DNA of 64,000 nt from Juglans regia (Eukaryota; Streptophyta; Magnoliopsida; Fagales; Juglandaceae), in assembly GCF_001411555.2 (NCBI RefSeq), contig NC_049910.1:28801150-28865149 (forward strand). The letters run 5' to 3'. Numbering within the stretch: the stretch's first letter is position 1; each line of letters starts with the position of its first letter. Below the pieces are notes generated by a model. That model worked only from the letters and a program-made list of their open reading frames with translations. It made no database searches and was not told where the DNA came from. The translations under genes were made by a program, and so were the position numbers. Positions 10,270-20,991 of the stretch are shown here, piece by piece.

Positions 10270-12912
10270 TGTAATACCCCATATTTAAGTGTTTTTTTTT
10301 ATTGAAAGATTATTTGTTATTAATTTAAAAATTTATTCTCTTGTTTTAAAATTGGTTGGATTTTTAGTGGGTTTATTTTTATGATTTTAATTTTGTAAAA
10401 ATTATTCTGAAGTGCTTTCTAATAATTGATTATTATAATATATTTAAATTGTTTTTCATATTAGATTAACTTATTGTTGAGTTTAATTATTTATTTTTTT
10501 CATTTTAATCATTACGTTTGAATTATTTTATTTTACTTACTGTTTTAAAACCGTTTCCATTGGATCATTTTTGTAACTCAAGATATGAGGATTGGACCTT
10601 ATTTCTTTCCTTACATTTTCTCTTTCCTCTTTTCTTTTTCTTCCTTTTTCTTTTTTCTTCCTTCTTTTCTTTTCTTTTTCCTGGCCTCTTCCCGCGCGGC
10701 ACGTCTCTCCCTCTCCTCTCTCCATCCGTTCCTTCATCCACCCAGCCCGCCGCTGTGCGCCGGCGGTGATCGACACCGCCCGGCCCTCCGTCCTCCCCAG
10801 CCACCGGCGACCACGACCCTGTGATTTCAGCCCCTAAATCGCTGCCGATAGCCCCCACGCACCACACCAAGCCGCGGCACTCCTTACTCCGCTGCGCTGC
10901 CGTCGCGCCACCTCCGGCCACCATCTTCTCACCACATCATTCTCGACCTCCTGGCAACCCAATGGACCCAACCCCATCTCCGATCTGTCACCGGTGAAGC
11001 CCCACCATCAATATTTCCGTTTTGGGTATTTTAGCCTTCGACCGCCCTCTACGCCGCCACCCACGGCCAACCACCACCACCACTAGCTTCACCAACATCC
11101 TTAAGCCTTACCATATCAATCTCGGGTCTTCGTTTACACCCGTTCAAAAATGAGTTTTTGAGACCCACGGCCACAGTGCATTTGGCACTGTTTTGTTGCC
11201 GTGTTGCCACTTCTAGTACCTCTGTGATCTTTCAAAAATTATATTATAGCATTGTAAGTATTTTCCTAAAGAACTTTTGAGATTTAAATGTATTTCTGCG
11301 CTAATTCATTTTACTGTGAATTTGTTGGTTGTGCCGGACTGAGTCCGAGGAGTAAGGGGGTCGGTTGGATTGGATGATGGAGTTGTTTGTGTGAGATTGG
11401 TTTATATTATGAAATTTGTTGGCTGTTTCGAATTTGAATATTGGTGGTTCGAGTTTGACGATGGTCATGGTGAATATTGGAGATTTTTAGGAAGTGATGA
11501 TATATTTTGGGATTATGAGGGTTTTAAGTTTTGCGATATTAAAATAGGTTATTTTAGAAGTTTAGGATTAAATATCGAAATCCGTGATTGATTGAAAACT
11601 TATGGAAATTATGTGATTATTTTTATAGGTGACGATTTATATTCGACTCGACATTTTTTAGAAAAATTCGGAAAAACTAAGTTGTCCAGGTAAGCGGGGT
11701 TTCTATGCTAGGCCTTACACGAATTATTGAGACTGAGATTGATTTTCTGAAAACTTTGCATATTTTTATGATGAAATGAGAACTTGGGAAAAACAAAACC
11801 AACATCGGTCGTTTATTTGCATACTTATGAAATTGGTGTGGAAAAGGAAAAATATGTTCTGACATGCATTGTGTAGACATGAGCTAAATTTTGTCATGTG
11901 GTTTCTGAAATCTGAAAAAGTAGCGATATTGAGAATATGAAAAGTTGTGCATTTATTTATAAAGATGTTCTGGATTTTATGATCAGTGTGGGTAAACTGT
12001 CTGATTCTGTTTTGGTACTCTGTATTATTTTGATATAACATCTGAAAACCTTTGGCATGGTGTACTGGTTTTCGTATCTGACTATGTCTCTGCTCTGCTC
12101 TGTTTGGGTTGGTACCAACTTCTCTGTCTCTGAGTGCACCCACTTTGGAAACAAAGTGGTTTTATTGTGGTCTTTTCGCACACTCGGGGCTCCGAGAAAA
12201 ATAAGGGAAAGATTTCACCTCTGTCTCTGCCTGGTTTGGCCATCGGGATTAGCACAACCCTACCACGGGGGTGAAACATGGTCTCTGCTCTGTTTGATGC
12301 TCTGTTTTGATCTGATGATGATACTCAGTTTTTGTTATGCCAAAGTATTATGAGTTTTACGTGTCTTGAAACAATCGCTCTGCTACTTTTGAAAATATGT
12401 TCTGCTCTGCATGATAACTCGGAAAAATATTTTGTTCTGTATGCTATACTTTGTAAATGCTCATATTTGCACGCTAGTATATGTCCTCTGCTTACTGAGT
12501 TGTTGATAACTTACCCCCTATCTTCATAATATTTTTCAGATGATGTGGAGAGTCCAACTAAGGATCTGGATTAGATTGGTGAGCATGATTAAGCTGGGAG
12601 AGGATGTTAGAAGAAGGAATTCTGATGTCATTTAGTTTTAATGTATTTTTGATTTAATTATATCTTGGGCTTGGGTTTAGTAAGACTTATGAAAGTATTA
12701 GTTTGGTTTGTTATGACTACTGGGAGATTTTGGACTCCTTAGTTTATTTTGCTGCAGTAATGACTTTGTAGAGTTTTCAATGTGATTATTTAGAATACAT
12801 GAGATTAAGTTTTGCTAATAAAGTTTTGGAGTTTTATTTTAGTTATGTTGGAAAACATGTTCTTAAGTGACAGGTAGTAATTCTCCAGGTCAACCGGGTT
12901 TGGGGCGTTACA
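10270..12912 (+). mobile_element. solo LTR A (about 2.6 kb, probably Ty3/gypsy)
   Basis: Starts TGTAATACCCC and ends GGGGCGTTACA, flanked by a perfect 5 bp duplication GTAAT (10265-10269 and 12913-12917). It splits exon 3 of the SEO-like gene. The first half has an AT-rich leader, a pyrimidine tract (10600-10680) and a GC-rich segment. The second half has CAGGTAAGCGGGGTTT at 11687-11702 and one degenerate ACCCTACCACGGGGGTGAAA unit. No PBS, PPT or coding region is found, so it is read as a solo LTR left by LTR-LTR recombination. It shares its 5' half with B, C and E and its 3' half with F. Confidence 0.85.
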
Positions 12913-13379
12913 GTAATCGTAACTGTTGTTGCTTGCACGACTCAGATGTTTTGTCTCAGTAACGATACGTAAGTTCTTGTCCTAATTCATCACTTGTTCT
13001 CATGCATATTCTCAAATCCTTTTGATATATAGTAGCTAGGAATATTTAATCACTGTCATGATGTACGTTACAGTACTTATAAGATATGTTTTTAGATGAT
13101 GATCTCCATACGGAGAGGAAAAATATGATTTTTTTCGTTTTCAAGCTTATACAAACGACCATGGTTAATTAGTTGCCTGATTCCAGGGTCAAGACACTGG
13201 ATCTATCGCCCTTGATTGAGAAGATGAGCACCAACCTCGACTTGCTAAAGAAGAATGTACACGATTGCGGTCAACAAATAGGTCAGGCAATAGGACATGC
13301 AATTTGGTTCTCAAGGAAATACTACCTAGAATCTATTATTAAACATCTATCTGTCTGGCAATTACCTATATATTTTTAA

Positions 13380-14050
13380 TTTGTAGCTGTCTATATTGTT
13401 TATGGCCGTAATTAACAACGTTATGTCTATATATGACCCTTGCTGATTTTGTGATTAATAAACAAATGATAATGCTTTAGTTATAAAACAATTTCACAAA
13501 AGTAAACTAAAAAACTGACATTATTTGACGTGGTACGCCCGAATATAAAGTTATGAATTATATTGTAAAATATATAACATATTACAAGAAATCACATCAA
13601 TTTCTGAATTTATTACTAATTTTGTAATTTTTTTTTGTGATTGTAACACTTCTTTTCGTAATGTTTCTTAGGAGTGCTAAAATTAGTTTGTTTTTATTCT
13701 AAATGGTCGTCATTCTCATCGCAAATAATCTATCACAAATACTCAATTTTTTTTTTATAGTGAAACCTATGCGGCAAAGGATTTTGGCGGTTAAAGCTAC
13801 AGGACCAGGCGTGGGAAAGTTTTTCTGTTTTTCTTTCCCCAATCTCTAACTGCATCTATATATAAAAATAAATCAAAAGGAATATATATGGTGAGGTGCC
13901 TTGGCAGATCGACCTATTGATATACACACACATCATGATTCTAATGTTTATCATGCATAATGTATATTGCATTTTATTTGAAGCAATAATAATATTCATA
14001 TACTGCATTATTCAAATAAAATCTGATAATTTGTTACCTTGTACATATAG
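13380..14050. other. AT-rich stretch between SEO exon remnants
   Basis: No coding or recognisable element. This is where the central SEO exons would be expected; their absence points to a deletion. A few short T-runs and imperfect inverted repeats near 13590-13760 might be an old MITE, but I cannot define ends. Confidence 0.4.
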
Positions 14051-14407
14051 TATGTGAGCGAGGATTACACTTTCTTATATGGATCCACCAACAACGGATG
14101 GAAGGACCAATTTCTTGGTTATGTAACTAATATCATTCGCGATTTGGCCGTAAACCACCCAAAAATAAGCATCAGAAAACAGGATGTATTGAAGTTAAAC
14201 AGTGGGAAGCTGAAAGTTCGTGCTAAAGAGTTGCAGGCTCGCTTCAAAAGTGATCGGGGTTATGTTGAGCTCTACAAAGATTCTCGAATCATTGTAGGTG
14301 ATTACGGGACGACTATTGTTAAGGTCTTGGAGAAATTTGATGACTGGAAAGGGTCCTTGAATCAGTTCGGCTTTGGTGATTGTTTCAAGGATTACTATGA
14401 TAATTAA
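14051..14407 (+). CDS. last exon of the SEO-like gene (C-terminal SEO domain)
   Basis: The frame is open after the acceptor CATATAG and ends at a TAA. About 118 codons match the C-terminal pattern of SEO proteins: FLYGSTNNGW near the start, then IIVGDYGTTIVKVLEKFDDW, and an ending GFGDCFKDYYDN like the family's GF..AFKEYHD. The segment between is shorter than usual. Coding is well preserved here, unlike the upstream exons. The link to exon 1 is inferred from order, strand and family. It could also be the remnant of a neighbouring paralogue after a deletion. Confidence 0.75.
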   Translation, partial: YVSEDYTFLYGSTNNGWKDQFLGYVTNIIRDLAVNHPKISIRKQDVLKLNSGKLKVRAKELQARFKSDRGYVELYKDSRIIVGDYGTTIVKVLEKFDDWKGSLNQFGFGDCFKDYYDN

Positions 14408-15600
14408 GAGAATTTAACCTTACTTATTGTTGCATGGAAAGATTTCCGTGGTGATCCTTATGAACTCGTGTTTGGCTGTCCTTGTCTCGTAGAGGCAGTA
14501 CTACTGTGTAACAATTAATGTCGCTAGTCTTACTTATTTCGAAGTTTCATATGCAATATTTGCAATTGAAGGGCACCTTGATTACGCTGGTAATTTGCTG
14601 CCAATACTTTCTTTCCGTTTCTTTTATGAAGAAGACGGTAGGCCAATTTTATTAATCTGATGGGCGATAACACAATTTGTTACGATTAAAAAAACTTGGG
14701 AATTACCTAACTTGATCCCAAAACCCAAGATCGGTACATGATTGGTAGAACTACTTAAAGAATAAAGACTAAACTTCTATGCAACTACAAAAAAATAAAA
14801 AACACTTCGTAAAATTTAGCACGAATTCATACAATGCTTGTGATTCTGTGAAAAAATTTGAAAGGATATGAAGTAAAATTTTGAGTTACCGGCCGGCATC
14901 ACCTTACCTTACCAAAAAATCAACTTCAAAACTCCATTTCCGATAGATATAATTCTATGATGTAATCTGCATCAATTAATTGGTAGCAATAGAGTTAAAA
15001 GTCATAAGAGCCCGTACGTACAGTTAAAAACTTCATTTAATTGCCTTCAAGGACCTGTTGATCAATATATGAGAAATTCATAAAGGAGTCATTAATGAAG
15101 CAGCTAGCAAGCCCACTTTATCTTTTTGTTTGCATGAATTACTGATCACCAAATTAAAGTATCTTACCAATCAACCGCGAGCAACACATCATGAAAGCTA
15201 ATAATTAATGTAAAATGGGACCAAAAGGCAAGAGTAAGATCCAAAGCTAGCATACATGAAGGCCCGTTAATTAATTTAATCGCATGGATAACCGGATCCG
15301 TTATGATCTACTTCTATCTACTTCTATCCAAGTGCGAATAGCACAATCCTTGTAAAATAGAGGATAACGGTTATCAACCTGGCGGGGCCGGTATCCGCTA
15401 CCTGCATTTTATCTTTTAAAAGAAGAAAAACTCTATTTGCAACTTGCTGGGTAACCCCCGCGTAACCGGGTGGATAAAAAATTTTATTTTTTCTACCTTC
15501 TTCAATTTGTTCCCTCTCTCTCACTCAATCATTTTTTTTCCAGTTCTGCTACAGGGTCTAGGAGCATCATGGCGGGTGAGCTTGCCTCTTTCTCTCTATC
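14408..15600. other. intergenic sequence after the SEO-like gene
   Basis: The first 200 bases are a plausible 3' UTR. The rest is AT-rich without a credible frame. A short GC-rich patch near 15380-15475 (GGCGGGGCCGG, CCCCCGCGTAACCGGG) is followed by a pyrimidine tract at 15485-15540. Nothing else is recognised. Confidence 0.4.
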
Positions 15601-15614
15601 AATTTTTTGGTGAG

Positions 15615-15751
15615 CTTGACGGCAACTGGATTGCTTTTGAAAGAAAATTTTGAGGGAGGCCACGCGACTTGGGCATATGAGGTTGGCTTACAATCCATGG
15701 TCTGCCCCATCATAGTTGAGGATCTAAATCCACCTCGTCAGATGTTTGTGG
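15615..15751 (+). pseudogene. fragment of an LHW-type bHLH gene, 5' exon piece
   Basis: The plus frame reads GLLLKENFEGG, then TWAYEVGLQ and SMVCPIIVEDLNPPRQM. I recognise this as the conserved C-terminal segment of LONESOME HIGHWAY (LHW) family bHLH proteins, which control vascular cell divisions in plant roots. It ends at a GAG/GT donor at 15751/15752. The next exon piece is displaced to 23711 because a Copia element sits in the intron. The bHLH domain and the rest of the gene are absent, so this is a fragment or a decayed paralogue. Recognition is by memory of the family, not by search. Confidence 0.7.
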
Positions 15752-15761
15752 AGGTAGTGAC

Positions 15762-15962
15762 TATCAGAGTCACATTTTACTACTGAAAACCAAGCTATAT
15801 TGTACTGCATTTCAAGGGATATTTATACATAGTTTGTACAAGAGTCTGGAAGTATAAAACAATTATACAACTTGAGAGAATGACTAACAGAAAAGCCTAC
15901 GGTTTCCCTAAGGTTTCTTTTGCAGTGCCTTTGATGAGGTGTCAATATTTTCTATGTTAATA
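15762..15962 (-). repeat. Copia 3' LTR
   Basis: 201 bp. In element orientation it starts TATTAACATAG and ends CTCTGATA, without the usual TG and CA. It has about 33 bases (15917-15950) absent from the other LTR. Directly inward is GACTCGAGGGGGCG, a good polypurine tract. Confidence 0.85.
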
Positions 15963-15976
15963 CGCCCCCTCGAGTC
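15963..15976 (-). promoter_or_regulatory. Copia polypurine tract
   Basis: On the minus strand this reads GACTCGAGGGGGCG and abuts the 3' LTR. A purine tract at this point primes plus-strand DNA synthesis in LTR elements. Its position confirms the LTR boundary at TATTAACA. Confidence 0.75.
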
Positions 15977-16150
15977 CAAGGGAGTGTCAACAACATTGAG
16001 ACTCGTTCTTAGTTGAAAAAATATGTCAACTACAAGTGGCTTTGTAAAGATGTCTTCAATCTAATCCATTGAACTGATGAAAGAAATATTTAATGTCTTT
16101 GCTTTGTTCTATCTCTAACAAAATGGAAGTCAATATCCATATGCTTTGTT

Positions 16151-17252
16151 CTAGTGTGATAGACTAGATTGGTAGCCAAGTAAGTGAATATTGTCACACC
16201 AGATTGTGGGAGCTTGATTCAAAGGGAGTCCAAGTTCTGAAATGAGTGTCTGAAGCCAGATTAACTCTGCTGTCGAGGAAGCTACAGCTTTGTATTCTGC
16301 TTCTGTGCTCGATCTTGCAACAGTATGATGTTTCTTGGAACTCCAAGAAATTAGATGCTTGCCCAAGTAGACACAAAGGCCACCCGTTGATCTTCTATCA
16401 TCTGGGCAGCCAGCCCTGTGATACCCCATATGATATGGATAAGGGTAGGTGGTGTATGGGATCCCACATTGCTTGGGAAGGAGAAGTTCTTGCTCTTTAT
16501 AAGACTCCAATGGAGCTCCAATTGTATCATTGACTTGTCCTTTTGGAGTATAGGCCATGTGGTTTGGGCCTTCCATTTGGGCGTTACAAATGGTATCAGA
16601 GAATATCCCAACCAGAAATGTGAGACTTGAGCCGTGCCACCTACAATGGATAGGCCCGACGAGGACGTCGGGAATTTAAGGGGGGTAGATTGTGATACCC
16701 CATATGATATGGATAAGGGTAGGTGGTGTATGGGATCTCACATTGCTTGGGAAGGAGAAGTTCTTGCTCTTTATAAGGTTCCAATGGGGCTCCAATTGTA
16801 TCATTGACTAGTCCTTTTAGAGTATAGGCCATGTGGTTTGGGTCTTCCATTGGGGCGTTACAAATGGTATCAGAGCCTATCTCAGCCATAAATGTGGGAC
16901 TTGAGCCGTGCTACCTACAATGGACAAGCCCGACGAGGACGTCGGGAATTTAAGGGGGGTAGATTGTGATACCCCATATGATATGGATAAGGGTAGGTGG
17001 TGTATGGGATCCCACATTGTTTGGGAAGGAGAAGTTCTTGCTCTTTATAAGGTTCTAATGAGACTCCAATTGTATCATTGACTAGTCATTTTAGAGTATA
17101 GGCCATGTGGTTTGGGTCTTCCATTGGGGTGTTACAAGCCCAGTCCACATCCGAATATGCTTGAAGTTTGAATGAGGATTGTGAGGAGAAAAATAGACCA
17201 TGGTTTATAGTGTGTTTCAAGTCACACAATATTCTCTTTACTGCAGTCCAAT
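16151..17252 (-). pseudogene. Copia RNase H region, split by a TRIM
   Basis: Minus-strand residues on the right of the TRIM (17137-17252) end in LQAYSDVDWAG. On its left (16151-16416) they continue [16 protein letters not shown] and [20 protein letters not shown]. These are the D, E and D motifs of copia RNase H. The two parts join exactly across the TRIM when one copy of its AGCCC duplication is removed. RNase H removes the RNA template during cDNA synthesis. Confidence 0.85.
16417..17136 (+). mobile_element. TRIM element with three LTRs and two internal domains
   Basis: Three near-identical LTRs of about 172 bp (16417-16588, 16690-16862, 16965-17136) start TGTGATACCCC and end CGTTACA or TGTTACA. 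They are separated by two internal domains of about 101 bp. Each internal domain starts with a tRNA-Met type PBS (TGGTATCAGAG at 16591 and 16865) and ends with AAGGGGGGTAGAT, a PPT. The whole unit is flanked by AGCCC (16412-16416 and 17137-17141), so it inserted or recombined as one body. It has no coding capacity, as expected of a terminal-repeat retrotransposon in miniature. Each LTR has CTTTATAAG as a likely TATA box. Confidence 0.9.
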
Positions 17253-20037
17253 TGTAACACCCCGTATTTTTTTTAGTGTATTTTTTTTAATTGAAAGATT
17301 ATTTGTTATTAATTTAAAATTTGATTATCTTGTTTTAAATTTTCAGATTTTATTGGGTTTAATTTTTTTATGATTTTTTAATTTGTGAAAATTAAATTTG
17401 ACATGTTTCCTTAATATTAATAATTGTTATGCATTTAAATTTCTCTTAATTTAAATTAGTTTGTGGGTTTCAAAATTATTGTATTGTTGAATTTAATTAT
17501 TTTATTTTACTTAGTCACTGTGTTTAAATTTATTTTATTTAAAACTGTTGTGTTGAAATAATTTTCGTTGGAATTTTGTGACCCAAGTTGTGAGTTTTAG
17601 ACCTCATTTATTTTCCCTTCATTTTTCTTTTTCCACTTTCTTTTTCTCTTTTCTCTTTTTTTCTTCTTTATTTTTTTTTCTTTCTTTTTCCTTTTTCCGG
17701 AACTGCTCCTCCCGCGCGACCCAGCCCCCTCCCTCTCTCCCGTGCGTCTTTTTCGTCCGCCCAGCCCACCACCACCGCGCCGCCGTGCCCGACACCGCCC
17801 AGTCCATTGCCTCCCCCACCGGCCGGCGACACCACCCCACCAATCTCAGCCTCTAACTTGCCACCAATAGCCCCCACGCACCATACCAAGCAACAGCGTT
17901 CTCTTCACTCCAGTGCCACCGTCGCGCCAGCATCGGCCACCATCTCTTCACCACTTCATTATCGATCTCCTAGCAACCTAATGCACCCATCCTTGGCTCC
18001 GATCTGTTACCGGTGAAGCCCATCTATCTCCATCTCCTATTTGTGCTTTTTGGCCTTCAACCGCCGCCCACGCCGCCACCCACGGCCAACCACCACCACC
18101 ACTAGCTTCACCGACATCCCTAGGTCCTACCCTATCAATCTCGAATATTCGTTTACACCCGTTCAAAAGTGGGTTTCTGAGACCCACGGCCATAGTGCAT
18201 TTTGCACTGTTTTGTTGCTACGTTGCCGCTTCCAGCACCTCCGTGATCTTTCAAAAATTATATTATAGCATTGTAAGTATTTTTCCCAAAGAACTTTTGA
18301 GATTTAAATGTATTTCTGCGCTAATTCATATTTACTGTGAATTTGTTGGTTGTGCCGGACTGAGTCCGAGGAGGAAGGGGGTCGGTTGGATTTGATGGAG
18401 TTGTTTGTGTAAGATTGGTTTATGTTATGAAATTTGTTGGCTGTTTCGGATTTAAATATTGGTGTTTTGAGTTTGACGTTGGTCATGGTGGATATTGGTG
18501 ATTTTTTTAGGAAGTGGTGATATACTTTGGGATTATGAGGATTTTTAAGTTTTGAGAAATTAAGATAGATTATTTTAGAAGCTTAGGCTTAAATATGGAA
18601 ATCCGTGATTGGTTGAAAACTTACAGAAATTGTGTGATTATTTTTTATAGGTGACGATTTATAGTCGACTCGACATTTTTTGAAGAAATTTCTGAAAAGC
18701 TAAGTTGCCCAGGTAAGCGGGGTTCATATACTAGTTTTGCATAAAAGAAATAAAATGTGGTTGACTTTGAGAATAAATGTGTTTATTTTCTTTTTGAAAG
18801 AAATGATCTGAAAACAACCTCAGATGTTTATTCTGCATATGCATAAATTCAATATAAGAGAAAGTGTTTTCTGTCATGACTGGTGTAGACATGAGCTAGT
18901 TTTGTGCACTTTGTTTCTGAACTATGTAAAAGAGCGAATAAGGAATTCTAAAAGTTTTGTTATGAACAAATGAGAATATTTTGTTTATGTTTATCTCGAA
19001 CATGTGAAATGATCTAAAGCTTTTCAGCATTTTGTTTTGATATGATGTGTCATCTGAAAACCTTGGCATGAAGTTCTGATTCTGTATATCATTGTAATCG
19101 GATTTTCGATGAAATCTGTTCTGTTTCTGTTAAGGCCCAGCCACCGGTATAATGATGGTTTATAACCCTACCACGGGGGTGAAACATGGTATACGGCCCA
19201 GCCACGGGTATAATGGTGGTTTACAACCCTACCACGGGGATGAAACATGGAAAATGGCCCAGCCACGGGTATAATGGTGGTTTATAACCCTACCACGGGG
19301 GTGAAACATGGAATATGGCCCAGCCACGGGTATAATGGTGGTTTATAACCCTACCACGGGGGTTAAACATGGTATTGTCCCGTTGTGATATTAAACGATG
19401 ATAAGATTATAATGTTTCAGTTTAGAAATGCCAACGGATTCTCTTTTTGGAATAAGTTTATTTTTCTGAAAATTTCGCTCTAATGTTTTTGTACAAGTTT
19501 TGTTTCTGCATTCTGAAAGTAAATGTTTTGTTCGGCTTATCAAATGTTATAAATGCTCATGTTTACATGCTAGTATATGCTCTCTGCTTGCTGAGTTGTT
19601 GATAACTCACCCCGTTAATCTTCATAATATTTCAGATGACATCGATGGCTCAGCTGAAGATCAGTATTAGAGTCTATGGAGAAGATTAGCATTGATTTGT
19701 TGTTGGGTATCTCATGATATTAGTGTTGGTGTTGGAGGTTAATTATCTTTCTTAAGTTTGCTTCAATGGATTTAGACGGTTTATGGAGACTTATGTTAAT
19801 GTTATATTATTTCTAGTTGTTATTTGAGACATGAAGAAGAGTTGATTTTATTTGGGTTGTTGGATTGAATATTGGATAGACGAGTTTATTTGATTTATTT
19901 AATTGAAGTATTTACGTTCGATTTGAGGTTTGGGAAAATGGATATATTCTTGAATTTGGAAGTACTCTAGCCTTGTTAGAGTTGATTATCAGGTTTTATG
20001 AGTTAACTCTCCGGACCCTCGGGGTCGGGGCGTTACA
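17253..20037 (+). mobile_element. solo LTR B (about 2.8 kb), in the Copia RT region
   Basis: Starts TGTAACACCCCG and ends TCGGGGCGTTACA, with a perfect CCAAT duplication (17248-17252 and 20038-20042). The 5' half matches A, C and E (pyrimidine tract 17600-17700, then a GC-rich CCACCACC segment). The 3' half matches D. CAGGTAAGCGGGG lies at 18710-18722 and an ATTTCAG acceptor-like site at 19629-19635. Four copies of a 61 bp unit lie between them. No internal retrotransposon domain is present. Confidence 0.88.
19134..19377 (+). repeat. 61 bp minisatellite, four units, inside LTR B
   Basis: Units start GGCCCAGCCACGGGTATAAT at 19134, 19195, 19256 and 19317, an exact 61 bp period. Each ends near GGGGGTGAAACATGG. 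LTR D carries two such units, A and F one degenerate unit each, so copy number varies between relatives. Confidence 0.92.
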
Positions 20038-20201
20038 CCAATGGGATAATTTGGGTGCATGCATGAATTCACACACCTTGTTTACCGTAAAGGAGATGTT
20101 AGGCCTAGTAAGTGATAAATACTGCAATCCTCCAACCAAACTTCAAAACAGTGTAGAATCATCAAAACTAGGTGAATCAAATTTAGACTGTTTCAAAGAT
20201 G

Positions 20202-20917
20202 CTACCATGGGAGATGTGATAGGCTTGGCTTGCAGCATGTTAGCTCGAGATAAAAGGTCCTTAATTTATTTTCGTTGGAGAGCAGTAGACCATCACTCAA
20301 CTCAATAATTTCGAGACCTAGAAAGTAGGACAGACTACCCAAATCTTTAAGAGGGAATGCTTCACTTAAGTCATGAATGAGTTTATCAATGGCAGAGGCA
20401 CAAGAAGCAGTAATTATAAAATCATCAACATAGACTAGGAGATACATGTGCAGATCACCATGACTAAGAATGAATAATGAGGCATCTGCTTGAGAAGCTT
20501 TAAAACCGTAGGACAACAACCAAGTGCTCAATTGTGCAAACCATGCCCTAGGGGCCTACTTGAGGTCGTAAATTGCCTTCTACAATTTACAAACATAGTT
20601 GGGGTGCAAAGGATCTATAAAACCTTGGGATTGTTGCATGAATACCTAATCATGGAGTGTTCCATGAAGGAAGGCATTCTGAATGTCAATCTGTCTAAGA
20701 GGCCATCCACGGGCAACTGCAATAGATAAACAAGTCGAATTGTAGGGGCCTTGACCACAGGACTGAAGGTCTCTTGGAAGTCGATACCAGACTGTTGGTG
20801 GTAGCCTTTGGCTACAAGTCTCGCCATTCTCCTCTCAATGGAACCATCAGCCCGTAATTTTGTGTGATACACCCACCTGCAACCAAGTATATTAGTAGAG
20901 GGACTGGGCGGAACCAA
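20202..20917 (-). pseudogene. Copia reverse transcriptase, N-terminal and catalytic parts
   Basis: 20615-20917 reads [18 protein letters not shown], then [20 protein letters not shown] and PVVKAPTIR, the classic start of copia RT. 20202-20531 carries GFKASQADASLFI and the catalytic YVDDFIITA, with LKDLGSLSYFLGLEI. The intervening 80 bases are shifted. The 3' part of this frame continues only on the far side of solo LTR B. Catalytic aspartates are present, but the frame is broken in several places. Confidence 0.85.
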
Positions 20918-20991
20918 ACTCCAGGTATGATTTTGAAGAAGGGCACATAATTCCTATTGCATGGCATCTTGCCATTCTGAGTGTTTGGAAG

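Larger units (their letters stand above)
9171..14407 (+). pseudogene. sieve element occlusion (SEO)-like gene, disrupted
   Basis: SEO proteins form the filaments (forisomes or P-protein) that plug sieve plates in phloem. Exon 1 (9171-9353) starts MEQSNCGVLLSELSMSDDQ and has the SEO N-terminal pattern (IRETHVP, DLFDAIKSFLYLATQIVD). Exon 2 is 9640-9735 and exon 3 starts at 9856 (FSWTEKAVLILTAFAVEYGDFW); all follow AG and end at GT. In exon 3 the frame stops at TGA about 10063, while the expected downstream sequence (PTTINCPDLIK, HVYW) sits in another frame, so a small indel near 10045 broke it. Solo LTR A (10270-12912) then interrupts the same exon, which resumes to 12968. Exon 4 starts at 13187 and the last exon is 14051-14407. 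The usual central thioredoxin-like part is not found between them. A pseudogene is the best reading. Confidence 0.82.

Noticed and set aside
10565..10924. Long open frames on both strands over the pyrimidine-rich part of LTR A, and likewise 17578-18016, 26953-27387 and 41556-41930
   Set aside because: They are Phe/Ser/Leu-, Lys/Glu- or Pro-rich products of a CT-biased tract, overlap each other in several frames, and differ between related LTRs.
10270..12912. Reading the long TGTAAC...GTTACA units as DNA transposons with 11-13 bp inverted ends
   Set aside because: Inverted ends, TG..CA and 5 bp duplications also fit LTRs, and the same end type occurs on the TRIM LTRs with PBS and PPT. Not fully excluded.
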